Shown here in pieces: positions 6,719-7,533 of a stretch of DNA of 7,533 nt; position 1 is the stretch's first letter, and each line of letters opens with the position of its first letter. The position numbers and the translations under genes were made by a program. Source of the DNA: Puniceicoccales bacterium (GTDB lineage: Bacteria > Verrucomicrobiota > Verrucomicrobiia > Opitutales > LL51); contig JAIRZB010000069.1 in the NCBI GenBank assembly GCA_031267435.1, positions 1 through 7,533 of the forward strand. Reading direction: 5' to 3'. The notes beneath the pieces are model-generated. The model saw only the letters and a list, made by a program, of their open reading frames with translations. It searched no databases and had not been told where the DNA came from.

Positions 6719-7340
6719 AGTGCCGCTCATAATCCAAATAAACTTTGCCGCCATCCCCTATGCATATTTTACTTTTTAACATATCGCCGTAGGTCAATAC
6801 TCGTACCCGATCACCAAAATTTTCCATCAGTAAATGCTCGAATAATTCTTCTATCTTTTGAGCAAATTTCATGTCCGTATCCCGTACACCATCCGCTTGC
6901 AACATATTGTTGCCCTCACTTTTTACGAAAATAATGTCATCGTAGATGCCCGTCCAAATTTTAAATGCCTCCAATAATCCCAACTCAATTTCAGAAATTT
7001 TTTCTCCGCGTGTTGCCTCTGAATAAACAAAAGAATCTAGCACACCTCGATCCAATACCAAATGCTGATAACCATGGGCAATTGCCTCCAATTCTTTAAC
7101 CGCTTGCTTCAATGCAATGTATAGCGTGGAATCTACCGTCTGCCCCCGATTAATCGGAAATGGCGACTCTCGGGCCGTTTCACTTAAAACAATCGCGTTG
7201 TAACCACTTTTTTTCAACTCTGAGCAAATTCGATGGGATAAGGTCGACTTACCACACCCATGGGTCCCCGTAATTAAATATCGATGCACTTTTGCCATAC
7301 TTCTACGAAAGCTACACTTATTTTTCAAAATGCAACCCAT
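6702..7340 (-). CDS. P-loop ATPase/kinase of the NadR-C / AAA_28 type
   Basis: The 212-residue product has one P-loop NTPase domain. Walker A is GTHGCGKST (25-33). ETARESPFPIN (54-64) matches the substrate-side E-x-A-R segment of AAA_28 and NadR-like kinases. VLDRGVLDS (95-103) is the Walker B/DR-x-x-x-D region typical of nucleoside- and thymidylate-kinase-like enzymes. ADGVRDTD (about 149-156) is the lid-type motif. There is no N-terminal NMN-adenylyltransferase domain, so it is not full-length NadR. A small-molecule (deoxy)nucleoside or nicotinamide riboside kinase is plausible; the exact substrate is open. The ATG at 7340 is supported by AAGAGGT nine bases upstream; a second in-frame ATG at 7298 (MAKVHRYL) would start nearer the P-loop. 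It overlaps the PnuC-like gene downstream, which suggests import plus phosphorylation trapping. A GC-rich hairpin block lies directly upstream. Confidence 0.88.
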   Translation of the reverse strand: MGCILKNKCSFRRSMAKVHRYLITGTHGCGKSTLSHRICSELKKSGYNAIVLSETARESPFPINRGQTVDSTLYIALKQAVKELEAIAHGYQHLVLDRGVLDSFVYSEATRGEKISEIELGLLEAFKIWTGIYDDIIFVKSEGNNMLQADGVRDTDMKFAQKIEELFEHLLMENFGDRVRVLTYGDMLKSKICIGDGGKVYLDYERHYELVS

Positions 7341-7348
7341 TTATTGAT

Positions 7349-7355
7349 ACCTCTT
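7349..7355 (-). promoter_or_regulatory. Shine-Dalgarno site AAGAGGT of the kinase gene
   Basis: AAGAGGT on the minus strand ends nine bases before the ATG at 7340. It is one of the few clear ribosome sites in the window and is the reason for preferring that start over the ATG at 7298. Confidence 0.55.
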
Positions 7356-7363
7356 ATGCATAC

Positions 7364-7533
7364 CTAAGGGCTGCGCGCCCTTAGAATCCCCGCAAGGGCA
7401 AGGGGAATCCTTCCCCTTGCAACCCCTTGCCAGGGGATCCATCCCCTGGACCTGGATTACGGCCGGTTCCTCGGGCATCGCCCGTGGTACCGGCCGACCA
7501 TGGGGCCTAAAGCCCCGCCCGCGGCTTCGCCGC
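7364..7533. repeat. GC-rich cluster of at least six consecutive hairpins (REP/BIME-like)
   Basis: Six inverted repeats follow with almost no gap: CTAAGGGC/GCCCTTAG (7364-7371, 7377-7384); a ten-base arm GCAAGGGGAA/TTCCCCTTGC (7398-7407, 7411-7420); CCAGGGGAT/ATCCCCTGG (7430-7438, 7441-7449); CGGCCGGT/ACCGGCCG (7460-7467, 7489-7496) enclosing CGGGC/GCCCG (7472-7476, 7480-7484); GGGGC/GCCCC (7502-7506, 7512-7516); and GCGGC/GCCGC (7521-7525, 7529-7533), which runs into the window edge. Base composition is strikingly higher in G+C than in the rest of the window. No poly-T follows any hairpin on either strand, so a simple terminator is unlikely. Extragenic palindromic repeat clusters of this style occur in many bacteria. 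The element probably continues beyond the window. Confidence 0.75.

Noticed and set aside
7460..7496. Nested GC hairpin as an integron attC or a tRNA-like structure
   Set aside because: No core-site sequences of the attC type and no tRNA arms or T-loop motif are visible.

Overview
The window looks like chromosomal DNA of a moderately AT-rich bacterium. All confident genes lie on the minus strand, so transcription runs from right to left. The homodimeric (single-chain) glycyl-tRNA synthetase, the MutS sequence and the scarcity of strong Shine-Dalgarno sites suggest Verrucomicrobiota, perhaps an Opitutia/Puniceicoccales relative. That placement is from memory of the families and was not tested by a search. 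No plasmid, phage-structural, transposase, CRISPR, tRNA or rRNA feature was seen.

Layout from the right edge, in transcription order. 7364-7533 is a GC-rich block of at least six back-to-back hairpins, very unlike its surroundings. 7340-6702 encodes a small P-loop kinase/NTPase of the NadR-C/AAA_28 type. It overlaps 6718-6446, a three-helix PnuC-like membrane protein, and the pair probably forms a two-gene operon closed by a weak terminator-like hairpin. A 35-codon ORF with one predicted membrane helix (6326-6219) overlaps the start of glyS. glyS (6241-4733) encodes glycyl-tRNA synthetase. Next is a 458-residue orphan protein (4619-3243) with an N-terminal short repeat and many cysteines, then mutS (3146-606). 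The last 605 bases hold three diverged tandem repeats of about 180-205 bp and no convincing intact gene.

The main regulatory observation is that the orphan gene and mutS each carry a sigma70-type promoter whose -35 box begins exactly 36 bases before the ATG. The -10 box ends 7-8 bases before the ATG. This geometry predicts leaderless mRNAs. Both promoters also contain a short dyad that could be an operator: GACAA-N3-TTGTC for the orphan and GGGGAAA-N10-TTTCCCC for mutS. In both genes an upstream in-frame TTG is simply the -35 box and should not be taken as the start.

The best candidates for something undescribed are the orphan protein between two housekeeping genes, the kinase plus half-PnuC pair (possible nucleoside or NAD-precursor uptake and trapping), the decaying tandem repeats behind mutS, whose differences suggest past coding selection, and the GC-rich hairpin cluster.
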